Positions 17,637 to 27,724 of a stretch of DNA of 64,000 nucleotides are shown here, piece by piece (position 1 is the stretch's first letter; the number at the start of each line of letters is the position of its first letter). The DNA is from Terriglobus albidus (GTDB lineage Bacteria; Acidobacteriota; Terriglobia; Terriglobales; Acidobacteriaceae): NCBI RefSeq assembly GCF_008000815.1, contig NZ_CP042806.1, positions 2,542,001 to 2,606,000 on the forward strand. The letters run 5' to 3'. The notes beneath the pieces were generated by a model that worked only from the letters and a program-made list of their open reading frames with translations, was not told where the DNA came from and did no database searches. The translations under genes were made by a program, and so were the position numbers.

Positions 17637-19148
17637 ATGCGGATTGCTGCCAGAAGCCTGGGTGCACTGTTTCTCTGCGCTGCCTTTACCGGCGCTGTCG
17701 CCGAAGATGCGTATGTCGGTTCGCAGCCGGCCCAGCGCAGGCCAGGGACAACGTTGCGTGTCGATCTGATCGGTGATTCCACGCAGACCGGCAACGCCGG
17801 GTATGGCCGCGGCTTCTGCGCCAATCTATCAGAGAAGGTTGACTGTCTGAACATGGCCAAGGGCGGCGCCAGTACCAAGACCTATCGCGAGCTTGGCCTC
17901 TGGGATCGCAGCCTGAGCACAAAGCCCGATTACATGCTGATTCAGTTCGGGCACAACGATATGGAGACGGCAGAGCATCTGGACCGGCAGGTCTCCATGG
18001 CGGACTACGAGAAGAACCTGCGCCGCTACGTGGAAGAAGCGCGTGCCCACAGCATCAAGCCGGTGCTCGTGACTCCATTGACACGCCGCTACTTCGAAAA
18101 CGACGGCAAGATCCATAGCGATCTGCTGGTGCACGCCGCGACCATGAAACGGGTTGCTACCGAGATGCAGGTGCCGCTGATCGATCTGCAGTCTGAGAGC
18201 ATTGCCTATCTGGATGGCATCGGCGAGCAGGCAGGACTGAAGCTCGGCATTACCAAGAAAGACAAGGACGGAAAACTGCATCCGGACAAGACGCACCTTG
18301 ATTGGCAGGGAAGCTACGTCTTCGGCCGCATCGTCGCCATCGATCTCGGCAAAGCTGTTCCTGCGCTGCGCCAGTATGTGCGCGCCAATGCGGCGGAGCT
18401 TCCTCCTGAGGGGCAGCTTGCCATGCGTGTCATCCAAGGGGCGCCCTTCAAGGTTGTGCTGACCGGTGATTCAACGGTCGCGCTTGAGGGAGGCTGGGGG
18501 CCTGGCTTCTGTGCGACGCTTACGCCGAATGTTACCTGTGTCGATCTGGCGCAGAACGGCCGCAGCACGAAGAGCTACATCGATGAAGGCTGGTGGAAGA
18601 AGGCGCTGGACGAGAAGGGAAGCTATTACTTCATCCAGTTCGGCCACAACGATCAGAAAGATGACCCGAAGCGGCACGCCGATCCTGATGGCTTGTACAG
18701 CGAGAACCTGAGGCGGTTTATTCAGGATGTCCGTTCCATCGGCGGCATACCGATCATTGTCAGTTCTCTCTCTCGCCGGAACTACAAGGATGGCAAGCTG
18801 GTGAAGGACGGCCTGGAGGAGTACTCGGCTGCAGCTCGCCGTGTGGCTGCGGAAGAGAAAGTGACGTTTGTCGATCTCTTCAGCCTCTCGCAACATTTCC
18901 TGTCGGCGAAAACCCAGGAAGAGGCCGATGCGTTCAACGCGACGACCCATCCTGACGCCAATGCCGAGAACGGCAGTGCAGTGAAGCCAGACCGGACGCA
19001 CCTGAACGACAAGGGCAAAGCGGTCTTCGGGCGCATGGTGGCGGACAATGTCATCCGCACGCAGGTGGAGCTTGGACCGAATGTCAATGGGCTTCCGGAG
19101 GGAGCAACTCCGGTCCTGCAGCAGGCTGCACCGACCGACGGGCACTAG
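17637..19148 (+). CDS. Double-domain SGNH esterase (rhamnogalacturonan acetylesterase-like, CE12)
   Basis: The protein (503 aa) has a signal peptide and two complete SGNH hydrolase domains in tandem. Domain 1 shows GDSTQTG, KGGAST, FGHND and PDKTHL. Domain 2 shows GDSTVALEGGW, QNGRST, FGHND and PDRTHL. Each therefore keeps the catalytic Ser, the oxyanion Gly/Asn positions and the Asp-x-x-His pair. The family removes acetyl groups from rhamnogalacturonan or pectin. A single domain of about 230 residues is usual, so the fusion is uncommon. It lies 9 bp after GH28. Confidence 0.85.
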   Translation: MRIAARSLGALFLCAAFTGAVAEDAYVGSQPAQRRPGTTLRVDLIGDSTQTGNAGYGRGFCANLSEKVDCLNMAKGGASTKTYRELGLWDRSLSTKPDYMLIQFGHNDMETAEHLDRQVSMADYEKNLRRYVEEARAHSIKPVLVTPLTRRYFENDGKIHSDLLVHAATMKRVATEMQVPLIDLQSESIAYLDGIGEQAGLKLGITKKDKDGKLHPDKTHLDWQGSYVFGRIVAIDLGKAVPALRQYVRANAAELPPEGQLAMRVIQGAPFKVVLTGDSTVALEGGWGPGFCATLTPNVTCVDLAQNGRSTKSYIDEGWWKKALDEKGSYYFIQFGHNDQKDDPKRHADPDGLYSENLRRFIQDVRSIGGIPIIVSSLSRRNYKDGKLVKDGLEEYSAAARRVAAEEKVTFVDLFSLSQHFLSAKTQEEADAFNATTHPDANAENGSAVKPDRTHLNDKGKAVFGRMVADNVIRTQVELGPNVNGLPEGATPVLQQAAPTDGH

Positions 19149-19184
19149 ACTGGAACCCATTTCATCCAACAAAGGAGCTGTTCC

Positions 19185-20249
19185 GTGAACGTTTGTCGCT
19201 TGGCGGCGCATCTGCTGATCGTGGCTGCATGTACATCGCCCGCACTGGCCGCAGGGAGTTTGAAGACCTTGACTGTCGCACAACAGGGCAAAGCCGACTT
19301 CCGCACCGTGCAGGAAGCAGTTGATCATGCTCCGGCAGAAGGAGCCATCATCCGCATCGCTCCGGGAAAGTACCGCGAGAAGATTCACATCAGCACGCAA
19401 AATATTGAGCTGATCGGCACTGGCAAACAGCCGCAGGATGTCGTCCTGAGCTGGAACGATTCCGCAAAATCCGCCGGTGGCACCGGCAAGAGCGGAAGTG
19501 TGAGTGTCGATGCGGACGGATTTGCCGCTGAGAATCTCACTATCGAGAACACCTGGGAGCTCGAGCACGAGCGTCTCGAAGAAGGGTCTCAGGCTGTAGC
19601 ACTGCTGATGAGCTCAGATAAAGCAGTGCTCGATCGCGTGCGCCTTCTGGGCGCCCAGGACACCCTCTACGCGAACAGCCGCACCTGCCATGACAATCTG
19701 CCGAAAGATGGCAGCGCCCCCGCTCCAGGACGTACGGCCTGCCTTGCCTCGCGGCAGTATTTTCATGACTGCTATATCGAAGGGCATGTCGACTACATCT
19801 TCGGCGACGCCAAGGCTGTCTTTGATCATTGCGAACTGCATTCCCGCCACCACGACACCGTCATGCTGACGGCGCAAAGCAAGCATTTTCCGGAAGAGGA
19901 CTCCGGCTACTACTTCCTGCATTGCCGCATTACCGGGCAGGATGTCGGTGACAAAGTAGTCCTTGGCCGTCCCTGGAGGGATTACTCTACTGTGCTGTTC
20001 TACGACACAGATGTAGAGCAGAAGATTGCGGCCGATGGATGGTCAGAGTGGAGCGGCCGCCTGAAGACCAGCAACTACCGGGAGTACAAGTCCCATGGTC
20101 CCGGGGTGAACGGCGGGCATAGGATCGTCAGCTATCCGCCGCTCTCGCCCGACGAGGAAAAATTCTGGACGCCTTCGGAGCTGCTCGGTTCTCCGGATCG
20201 CTGGGATCCCGTGGCAGGAGTGGCTCGGCTGCGCAAACTGGTTCATTAG
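19185..20249 (+). CDS. Secreted pectin methylesterase (CE8)
   Basis: This 354-residue protein has a signal peptide (ending near ALAAG) and a beta-helix. Pectinesterase motifs are clear: GAQDTLYA, EGHVDYIFGDA with the catalytic Asp pair, and LGRPWRDYS with the substrate-binding Arg and Trp. It removes methyl esters so that the polygalacturonase can cut. Start is GTG at 19185 with an excellent AAAGGAG ribosome site. It ends the esterase/GH28 run before a gap of about 420 bp. Confidence 0.88.
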   Translation: MNVCRLAAHLLIVAACTSPALAAGSLKTLTVAQQGKADFRTVQEAVDHAPAEGAIIRIAPGKYREKIHISTQNIELIGTGKQPQDVVLSWNDSAKSAGGTGKSGSVSVDADGFAAENLTIENTWELEHERLEEGSQAVALLMSSDKAVLDRVRLLGAQDTLYANSRTCHDNLPKDGSAPAPGRTACLASRQYFHDCYIEGHVDYIFGDAKAVFDHCELHSRHHDTVMLTAQSKHFPEEDSGYYFLHCRITGQDVGDKVVLGRPWRDYSTVLFYDTDVEQKIAADGWSEWSGRLKTSNYREYKSHGPGVNGGHRIVSYPPLSPDEEKFWTPSELLGSPDRWDPVAGVARLRKLVH

Positions 20250-20436
20250 GTATTGGTCTGACCATTGCCCTATTGAAACTATTTCTAGAAGACACGCCAG
20301 CGGTTCAGAAGGGAAGGGTCTTTAGGCCGTTGTCGGCCTCTGATTGTTTGCTGGAAGTCTCTGGAAATAAAGAGGAAAAGTCCTCTTCCACGACGTACTC
20401 CCGAGGGCAGGTCAAGCGGCTTGATACCCAGAAACA

Positions 20437-20453
20437 ATTAAAACGCTTCGATT
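20437..20453. promoter_or_regulatory. LacI-type operator-like site 2
   Basis: ATTAAAACGCTTCGATT differs from the site at 16146-16162 at two of 17 positions and keeps the central CG. It lies about 80 bp upstream of the candidate promoter of the TonB receptor gene. Confidence 0.45.
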
Positions 20454-20506
20454 AACCAAAATTGCCGATTAAATCTGACATTTCACTGGTAACTCTTCCT
20501 CCATTA

Positions 20507-20521
20507 CCGAACCGTTTCAAT
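20507..20521. promoter_or_regulatory. LacI-type operator-like site 3
   Basis: Read on the minus strand this is ATTGAAACGGTTCGG, close to the site at 16146. It ends 14 bp before the candidate -35 box at 20536. Confidence 0.4.
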
Positions 20522-20669
20522 GCGGAAAACTCTGTTTGACTCTCATGTTTTCACCAGCGTAACATTCGCACACTCTCGAATTTCGAGACCGAGTCGGCGC
20601 ATGAGGGTAGGCGCACGGCGGATGATCGCGGCGAAGGTATGCCAGCGAGTTCACTTTTAGGAGTAACCA

Positions 20670-23600
20670 ATGACGTTTCGTTCTTCAATCTCTCGGCTAA
20701 CGCTTGCAGTTGGTCTGACCAAAGGGGCCGCTCGTTATGTGACACCTCTGGCTCTGGCTGCAGTGTTGTCGGTCTCTGCCAGCGCGCAGCTCGCCGGTAA
20801 GGGATCAATCAATGGCCGCATCGTAGACGGCACCGGCGCTGTGGTGCCTGATGCGTCCGTCACCATCACTGACGTCGGCACCAACAAGAAGGTGACCGTT
20901 CAGACAAACTCGTCTGGTGAGTACACGTTTTCTCTCGATCCGGGTAAGTACACTATCATCGTCTCGCGGCAGGGTTTCAAGACCGTTACGCAGGAAAATG
21001 TCAACGTAAATGCGCTGCAGACCTTTTCGGTGGATCTGACCCTGCCTACTGGTGAGGCAACGGAGTCTGTCACAGTCTCCGACGCTCCTCCGACGCTCGA
21101 GACCTCGAACGCAACGCTGGGTGTGACCATCGAACAGGAGCAGTATTCTGCTCTTCCCTTGATCCAGGATGGCGGCGGTCAGCGCCGTGCGACCGACTTC
21201 GCGTCATTGCTGCCGGGCGTCAGCGCTCAGGTGACAAATGGCAATCAGACTACCAATGCCGGTATCGTAAATGGCGGCGGCAGCCGTGGCGCTGTTTCAG
21301 CTATCTACATCAACGGCGTGCCAATTACTTCCGTAGCTGGCGAAGGCGATCCGCGCTTTGTCTGGACCTCTATGGCCGTTGACGCGATCGAGCAGTTCCA
21401 GGTTCAGACCGTCGGCTATTCAGCAATTTATGAAGGCCAGGGTGTTCAGAATTACGTCGTCAAACGCGGTACGAACAGCATCCATGGAGCGGCCTACGAC
21501 TACTTCCGTGATACCGGGCTGGACACATGGGGTTTCCAGAAGACCCCGAACCCGCTGACGGGCCAGCTTCAGAAGCCAACTGAGCACCAACATGAGTATG
21601 GACTCTTTGTCGGTTTCCCAATCATCAAGGACAAGCTGTTTGTCTTCGGCGGTTATGAAGGGTATCGCTTCTCGCGTCAGGTTCCGTTCCAATCCATGAC
21701 GATCCCGACGCTGAAGATGCGCCAGGGTGACTTCACTGAACTGGCAACCGGTTGCACCGCGTCAAGCAATCCAGCCTCTGGCTGCCTTTATGATCCTGAC
21801 ACGACCACTGTCCAGGGTAGCGGTTATAAGCGTAATGGGTTTGCGGGAAATATCATCCCGGTTTCGCGTCAGTCAGCCGTGGCACGTCGGCTCCAGTCGT
21901 ATCTTCCGGCTCCGACGACCAACACTGTCAATAATAACTACCTCGTGAACTACAAGACAGGTTTGAGCAACTGGACCACGACGAACCGGATCGACTACAC
22001 GATCAATAGCAAGCAGGCTCTTTCGGTAGTGCTGGCCTGGGGCCGCCAATCAACGACAGCTCCTGCCGCCGTGACAGTTTCGTCCTCGTCCAACGGTATG
22101 CCGCCACCGTACATCTCATCGCAGCAGTTTGCTCCGAAGACAAAGGTATTTCTCTTCGAACATACCTACGCGATCACGCCACGCATCACGAATCAGATCA
22201 ACTACGCCTTCGGTCGCTATGACGGTCCTGGATTTAACCAGGACATGGGCAACGGCTGGGGCGCCGCAGCGAATGGAATCTCTGGTCTGCCCACTGGGCA
22301 GGCTCAGGATTCATTCCCGACGGTAACATTTACCGGCAACACTAATATCAATCGTTGGGCTGGCTACTCCAGTAATCGTCCAGTTGCGAACGGCTTCGTG
22401 CTGGTCGATAACCTGCAGTACAACAAAGGGAATCACACATTCACCTTCGGTGCGCAGATTGCATGGATGCAGTACAACTTCCTTAACAATGCGACCGGTG
22501 TGAACCCACTACAGTTGACCTTCAACAGCACAGCCACTGGTGCTTTCACCGTCACCAACAACGCTCCCACAACGTCTATCAATTCGGCGACTGGGCAGGC
22601 ATACGCCAGCTACCTGATTGGTGCAGTGAACACGGGTACATTCACTCTGTCTGCTGTCCCGGAAACAGGTGCGCGCTTCCGTCCGATCTCACCCTATGTT
22701 CAGGACAACTGGAAGATTACCTCGAAGCTGACGCTGGATCTGGGTGTGCGTTTCGACTACTTCCCAAGCTACCGTGAAGTGAAGAACCGGTTTGCCTATT
22801 TCGACCCGAATGCAACCAACCCAGTGGTTGGAATCAAGGGCGCGGTGGCTTTCGGCGGCTACGGTTCCGGTAAGTGCAACTGCGATCGCCCGGTGAATGA
22901 CTACTTCAAGGGCTTCAGCCCGCGCGTTGGTTTTGCGTACCAGCTCGACCCGAAAACGGTTATTCGCGGAAGCTATAGCGTTATCTATACTCACGGAAAT
23001 GCGAATGGCGGCAGCGCCACTGCCCGTCAGGGTGTTGGTCTGCTCGGCTATAGCGTGAGCCCTAGCACGACCTTCACTCAACCTACTTCTGGACAGGTTG
23101 GCTCGCAGTACTGGAAGCTTGATACAACCTTCCCGTCGTACGCAGCCCCACCGAACCTTGATCCAGCCATCGGTACTTACAACACCACACTCATTTCCAG
23201 CCCTGCTCAGACGCCTTCGTATGCGGATCCAAACTACGGCGGCCGTGCACCTCAGTTCATCAACTGGAACTTCGGTATCCAGCGTGAGCTCACTCCGAGC
23301 ACTACGCTGACCATGAGTTATGTCGGTTCGAAGGGGCACTTCCTTCAGCCGGACAGCCTGAACGGCCGTGGCGTTGCTTCGAACCAGCTCGACCCGAAGT
23401 ATCTGACTCTCGGTTCGCTGCTCGGCTCGTCGGCATCGTCGGCATCCGCTCGTGCCTCTGCAGGTGTAACGCTGCCATATGCCAGCTTTGGCGGCGTAGG
23501 TAACCCCACTATCAGTCAGTTGCTCAAGCCTTTTCCGCAGTACAACAGCATCAGCGATGCTTACGGCTTTGTGGGTAACACCAGCTTCCACGCACTGCAG

Positions 23601-24416
23601 ATCTATATCACGAAGCGCCTGACCAACGGTCTCACGTTCATGACCAACTACCAGTGGTCGCGTACGATCGATAACAACGGTACTTTCCGTTCGGGTTATG
23701 ACATCCCGGCTTCTGTATCCTCTGACGGGCAGTTCCATGCTGCTCGTTCTCTCGATCAGAGCTTGTCTCTCGGAGATCAGCGTCACAAATTCGTGACGAC
23801 CGGCGCGTATAACCTGCCATTTGGTACGGGTGTGTTAGGCGGTGGTTCGCGCTGGTCTCGCGTTGCCTTCGGTGGCTTCCGTCTGTCGGGAATTTTCACG
23901 GCATATTCAGGAGCCCCCGTGTCGATCACGATGAACTCGTGCAACTCGAACCCGTCTCAGAATGCTTGCTATCCGTTGATGAATCCCAACTATGTTGGCA
24001 ATGGCCGTCTGCAGGGGGTAGGTGCACGTCCTTTGACCTCGGCTGAGGTTGGAAGCAAGCAGTTCCTGGATCCGAACGCATTTATCTCCTACATTGGTAA
24101 TCAGGCGCTGTATGACTACAAGTTCAGCACGACGGCACGCACTGCTCCGTATGCTGGGCTCTTCCAGCCGGGTAACTACAAGCTGGATATGAGTCTGCGT
24201 CGTGCGATTGACCTGCCTCATGTGGGATCGTTCGAGTCGTCGAAGCTCGTTCTGGAAGCTGATTACTTCAACGTAACCAACCACACCCGCTTTGTGTACA
24301 GCCAATCAAACGCTGTATTGAACACCTTCGGTAGCTCCAGCTACGGAACGATGGTCGTCGACACCTCGTCGCCGATCAACCGTGCGTTGCAGCTTGCTGC
24401 CCGCATCGAGTTCTAG
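20670..24416 (+). CDS. Oar-like TonB-dependent outer membrane receptor
   Basis: This 1248-residue protein has a long signal region and then a carboxypeptidase-regulatory-like beta-sandwich (about residues 43-125: GSINGRIVDGTGAVVPDA, SGEYTFSLDPGKYTI). A plug domain (about 150-260, AIEQFQVQTVGYSAIYEGQG) and a large beta-barrel follow, ending in Phe (RIEF), as outer-membrane proteins do. Such receptors dominate acidobacterial genomes and import large oligosaccharides. Its place after the pectin genes and behind operator-like sites suggests uptake of pectin fragments. The start has AGGAG upstream. Confidence 0.85.
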   Translation: MTFRSSISRLTLAVGLTKGAARYVTPLALAAVLSVSASAQLAGKGSINGRIVDGTGAVVPDASVTITDVGTNKKVTVQTNSSGEYTFSLDPGKYTIIVSRQGFKTVTQENVNVNALQTFSVDLTLPTGEATESVTVSDAPPTLETSNATLGVTIEQEQYSALPLIQDGGGQRRATDFASLLPGVSAQVTNGNQTTNAGIVNGGGSRGAVSAIYINGVPITSVAGEGDPRFVWTSMAVDAIEQFQVQTVGYSAIYEGQGVQNYVVKRGTNSIHGAAYDYFRDTGLDTWGFQKTPNPLTGQLQKPTEHQHEYGLFVGFPIIKDKLFVFGGYEGYRFSRQVPFQSMTIPTLKMRQGDFTELATGCTASSNPASGCLYDPDTTTVQGSGYKRNGFAGNIIPVSRQSAVARRLQSYLPAPTTNTVNNNYLVNYKTGLSNWTTTNRIDYTINSKQALSVVLAWGRQSTTAPAAVTVSSSSNGMPPPYISSQQFAPKTKVFLFEHTYAITPRITNQINYAFGRYDGPGFNQDMGNGWGAAANGISGLPTGQAQDSFPTVTFTGNTNINRWAGYSSNRPVANGFVLVDNLQYNKGNHTFTFGAQIAWMQYNFLNNATGVNPLQLTFNSTATGAFTVTNNAPTTSINSATGQAYASYLIGAVNTGTFTLSAVPETGARFRPISPYVQDNWKITSKLTLDLGVRFDYFPSYREVKNRFAYFDPNATNPVVGIKGAVAFGGYGSGKCNCDRPVNDYFKGFSPRVGFAYQLDPKTVIRGSYSVIYTHGNANGGSATARQGVGLLGYSVSPSTTFTQPTSGQVGSQYWKLDTTFPSYAAPPNLDPAIGTYNTTLISSPAQTPSYADPNYGGRAPQFINWNFGIQRELTPSTTLTMSYVGSKGHFLQPDSLNGRGVASNQLDPKYLTLGSLLGSSASSASARASAGVTLPYASFGGVGNPTISQLLKPFPQYNSISDAYGFVGNTSFHALQIYITKRLTNGLTFMTNYQWSRTIDNNGTFRSGYDIPASVSSDGQFHAARSLDQSLSLGDQRHKFVTTGAYNLPFGTGVLGGGSRWSRVAFGGFRLSGIFTAYSGAPVSITMNSCNSNPSQNACYPLMNPNYVGNGRLQGVGARPLTSAEVGSKQFLDPNAFISYIGNQALYDYKFSTTARTAPYAGLFQPGNYKLDMSLRRAIDLPHVGSFESSKLVLEADYFNVTNHTRFVYSQSNAVLNTFGSSSYGTMVVDTSSPINRALQLAARIEF

Positions 24417-24427
24417 CTCTCAACCGT

Positions 24428-24455
24428 GAAAGCCGCCGGTTCGCTGGCGGCTTTC
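24428..24455 (+). terminator. Rho-independent terminator after the TonB receptor
   Basis: The perfect 10-bp stem GAAAGCCGCC/GGCGGCTTTC has an 8-base loop and a T-rich tail. It lies 12 bp after the receptor stop codon. Confidence 0.8.
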
Positions 24456-24525
24456 CTTTGGCTATTTTGTTCGCCACCCGTAATTAATTTAGGTTGTCCC
24501 TTGTTCCTCAGGAGAAATCATCCGC

Positions 24526-27500
24526 ATGGATCGTCGTTCGTTTCTGCGTAACAGCACGCTTGCCGGCGCTGCCTCTGCTCTGAAATTCGAAGCCGCATAC
24601 GGGCAGAAGAATTCGCAGACTCTGCCTACGGCAAGCGCGCGCAGTGTGCGCTACAGCGATGCGCAATTTGATATGTCCGATGACGGTTGGCGTCTCTGGC
24701 TCGACCGCAATGCCGAGTGGAAGAATGACACCATCTATCTGCCAAACGATGTAAAGCTCGGATCGCTACCCGTCAACTCTCCGACCGGCGGATGGCAGAT
24801 TCTCACCGCGAAGCAGGGAATCGGCGTCCATCTTCCTGCGACAGCAGAGCAGTTCTTCTGGGGAATCAATGGTTACTTTCCCTATAAGGACGAATACAAG
24901 TTTGAAACCACTGACGATCAAGTAAAGAACGGCGCCTACTACGGCGTCTCCTGGTTTTGGCGCGAGATTGCTATCCCAAAATCATTTGCCGGCAAGCGCA
25001 TCCTGCTGCACATTCGCGGAGCACGCCAGCGCGCCGAGGTCTATCTGAATCAGAAGCTCGTGGGCTACTCCATCATGGAAGAGCTGCCCTTCGAGTGCGA
25101 TCTGACCTCTGCGGCTCTGCCGGGTCAGAGCAATACACTCGCGATTCGCATCACCAACCCTGGCGGACGTCTGGACTGGGTCGATGGCAACCGCCTGAAC
25201 TGGGGCGGCATGGAGTTCCAGAAGAGCCACGGCTTCGGCGGTATCGATCGCGGCATGGTGCTCAGTGCACATGGGCCGGTCCGCATTGCCGATAACTGGG
25301 CTTTGAATACTCCAGAGCCAATGCGCATTCTGGCGCACGCGCTGCTTGAGAACAGCAGTAATCAGGCGCTCTCCGGTAAGGTTTGTCTGTAGTGATGTCC
25401 GACAGCGAACAGGTGCTTACAACTCTGGAAGCTGCTGCCACGGTGGAACCGGGGAAGACCGCCATCGTCAAGGCCGAACTCACTGCGGCTTCCGCAAAGA
25501 TATGGGATCTCGATACGCCGCACGTCTACCGTCTGCGTGCGGAGTGGGTCGCAGACGGCAAGTCCGTCGCGGTACGTGATGTGGACTTCGGTTTCCGCTG
25601 GATCACAACCGATGGCGTCGGCAAGGACGCAGTCATCCGCCTCAATGGGCGGCGCATCCGAATCTACACCTCGATCTCCTGGGGCTTCTGGGCGCTCAAC
25701 GGCCTGTTTCCATCGCCTGAGCTGGCGGAAAAAGAGGTCCGGGTTGCCAAGCAGTTCAACCTCAATGCACTGAACTTCCATCGCAACCTTGGCAAAGAAG
25801 ATGTGCTCTATGTGCAGGACCGTCTTGGCCTGTTGCGCTGCCTTGAGCCAGGCGGCGGCAGCCAGGCTTTTGTTCCCGCTTCACAGGGGCATCAGAGCGC
25901 CCGGCGTTATATGGAAGCCAAGATCCGAGGCATGATCCGCGCCTTCCGCAGCCATCCATCGGTGGTGCACTACATCATCCAGAACGAAACAACGCTCGAT
26001 CCGCAGAGTCCCGATGTGGCAGCACTCTTCGAGCTGATGCAGGCGGAAGATCCAAGCCGCACCATCGTCGGAAACGATGGCTTCGTGATGCGCGCGCCGC
26101 AAGCATGGGCAGAGCCCTACAGTAGCGAGATCCACCGCTCCAAGGGTAAGGCTACCGAAGAGGGAGGCGCCGGCGGTTGGTGGGTCGATCACACCGGCCA
26201 CTTCTCCGATGTATGGCAGGACACCTATTACAACTCGAAGGACGACTTCTATTACCGCTCGCCAGTGAAAGCCGAGATTGTTGAGTGGGGCGAGATGAAG
26301 GGGGCAGCCTCCATCGATAACCACGCCAGCGTGCTGCGGCAGATCCGCAGCAGCGGCGGCGTCAGTTACGACAAGTTCGATCATGAAGAACAACTGGCGG
26401 CCTATGAGAAGTTCCTGGATCGGTGGAGCTTCCGCCATGCTTTCCCAACCGCTGAAAAACTCTTCCTCTCGATCGGCCGTCGAGCATACGAGTCCTGGGG
26501 GGCAGTTCCTGGAGAACGTCCGCATCTGCGACGAAAACGATATTGCGGCCATCAGCGGCTGGGAGTCGACAGCTATGGAGAACCACTCCGGCCTGGTGGA
26601 TAACTTCCGCGACTTCAAAGCCGATCCGCGGGCGATCTCAAACTCGTTGCGGCCCGTCCTGCCAGTCGCGAAGCAGAAGCACATCGTTCTGAAGACAGGC
26701 GACAGCGTCGTTTTCGATACGTGGCTGCTGAACGATACTGATCGTCCGGTAACCGGGAAGTTAACGCTCACCCTCACGAGTCCTGATGGAAGAACCTCGC
26801 AGATTGCGCAGTACGATGCGCCGGCTTTCCGCAAGGATCAGCTTTCGTATCTACTGCAGGAAAACGTGACAACACCGGTACTCGCAAGTGCCGGAACCTG
26901 GCTAGCTCGCTTTACCTTGAGCGGGCATCCTGAAGTGACGCATGAAGTTTCATTGCTGGTAGTCGACCCGGCTCCCTCCTCTCTGCGGCCGCTTCGGGTT
27001 GGAACCACACAGCTCTCATCACAGGTGGAGCAGACACTCAAGAAGATCACAGGCATCACGGTTGAACCCCTGGTGGAAGGTGCTTCGTACGACGTTCTGA
27101 TCGGCTCCGGTGGATCGGCGGAAGCATCGAAGAACCTTGCCGTGGATGCAGAAGGTGCGTACAAGCCCGGCGCCGGACCGCTCAAGGAGTTCACGCTGCC
27201 AGAAGGTGTTCTCGCAGCGATAAGGGCCGGTACTCCCTTACTGGCGATTACACCTACGGATGGGCAGTCCATTGGTGTCGCGAAGCAGTTGGCTGCGCTC
27301 GGGGCATTTGAGTTTCACGGCATGGTCGGAGCCTCACGTGCTTCCTGGATGGGCTCCTGGTATTTCATTCGCAAGCATCCGCTCTACGACGGCATGCCGG
27401 CTGACCAGGCGATGAGCATTCATTACCAGGTCAAGGGTGGAGGCTCCAACGGCTGGATGATCGAGGGCCCCTCGGTGGAGATTCCCTGTGCCTATGCTCG

Positions 27501-27654
27501 CGATCATGACCGTAACATCGGTGCGGGTACGCTCACTACGCGAGTAGGCAACACCCCGATAGTGCTGCATCGCATCGCGGACATGCATCCGGTCTTGCTA
27601 CAGCGTTTTATAGCAAATGCGCTTGCCTGGCTGACAACGAAGAGAACCGCTTAA
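24526..27654 (+). pseudogene. GH2-like Tat-exported glycosidase, broken by two frameshifts
   Basis: One glycoside hydrolase family 2-like protein of about 1040 residues is spread over three frames. The first part (24526 to about 25389) has a Tat signal (RRSFLRN) and the sugar-binding jelly-roll domain. It ends at a TAG at 25390-25392, and homology continues in the next frame with an Ig-like domain and the TIM-barrel segment (VLYVQDRLGLL, YIIQNE). Around the six-G run at 26497-26502 the frame returns to the first (GGQFLENVRICDENDI) for the C-terminal domains. The first shift behaves like a lost base and the second like a gained base. This could be a real decaying gene, or indels in the assembly. 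Confidence 0.7.
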
Positions 27655-27724
27655 CGGTTATGGTTTCCTCTTGTTCTCTCGTTCAGGTAAGCTTATAGGC
27701 CCTATCCTTTCCAGGAGATTTGCG

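Larger units (their letters stand above)
20250..20669. promoter_or_regulatory. Regulatory gap before the TonB receptor gene
   Basis: This 420-bp non-coding gap holds two operator-like sites, listed separately. It also holds a possible promoter: TTGACT at 20536-20541 and TAACAT at 20560-20565, spaced 18 bp. A 60-codon open frame inside it has no ribosome site or family features, and I do not call it. Confidence 0.5.

Noticed and set aside
20273-20455. 60-codon frame in the gap before the TonB receptor
   Set aside because: No ribosome site, no family features, and it overlaps operator-like site 2.
22689-23786. 365-codon minus-strand frame inside the TonB receptor
   Set aside because: It is the antisense shadow of a receptor with clear plug and barrel sequence.
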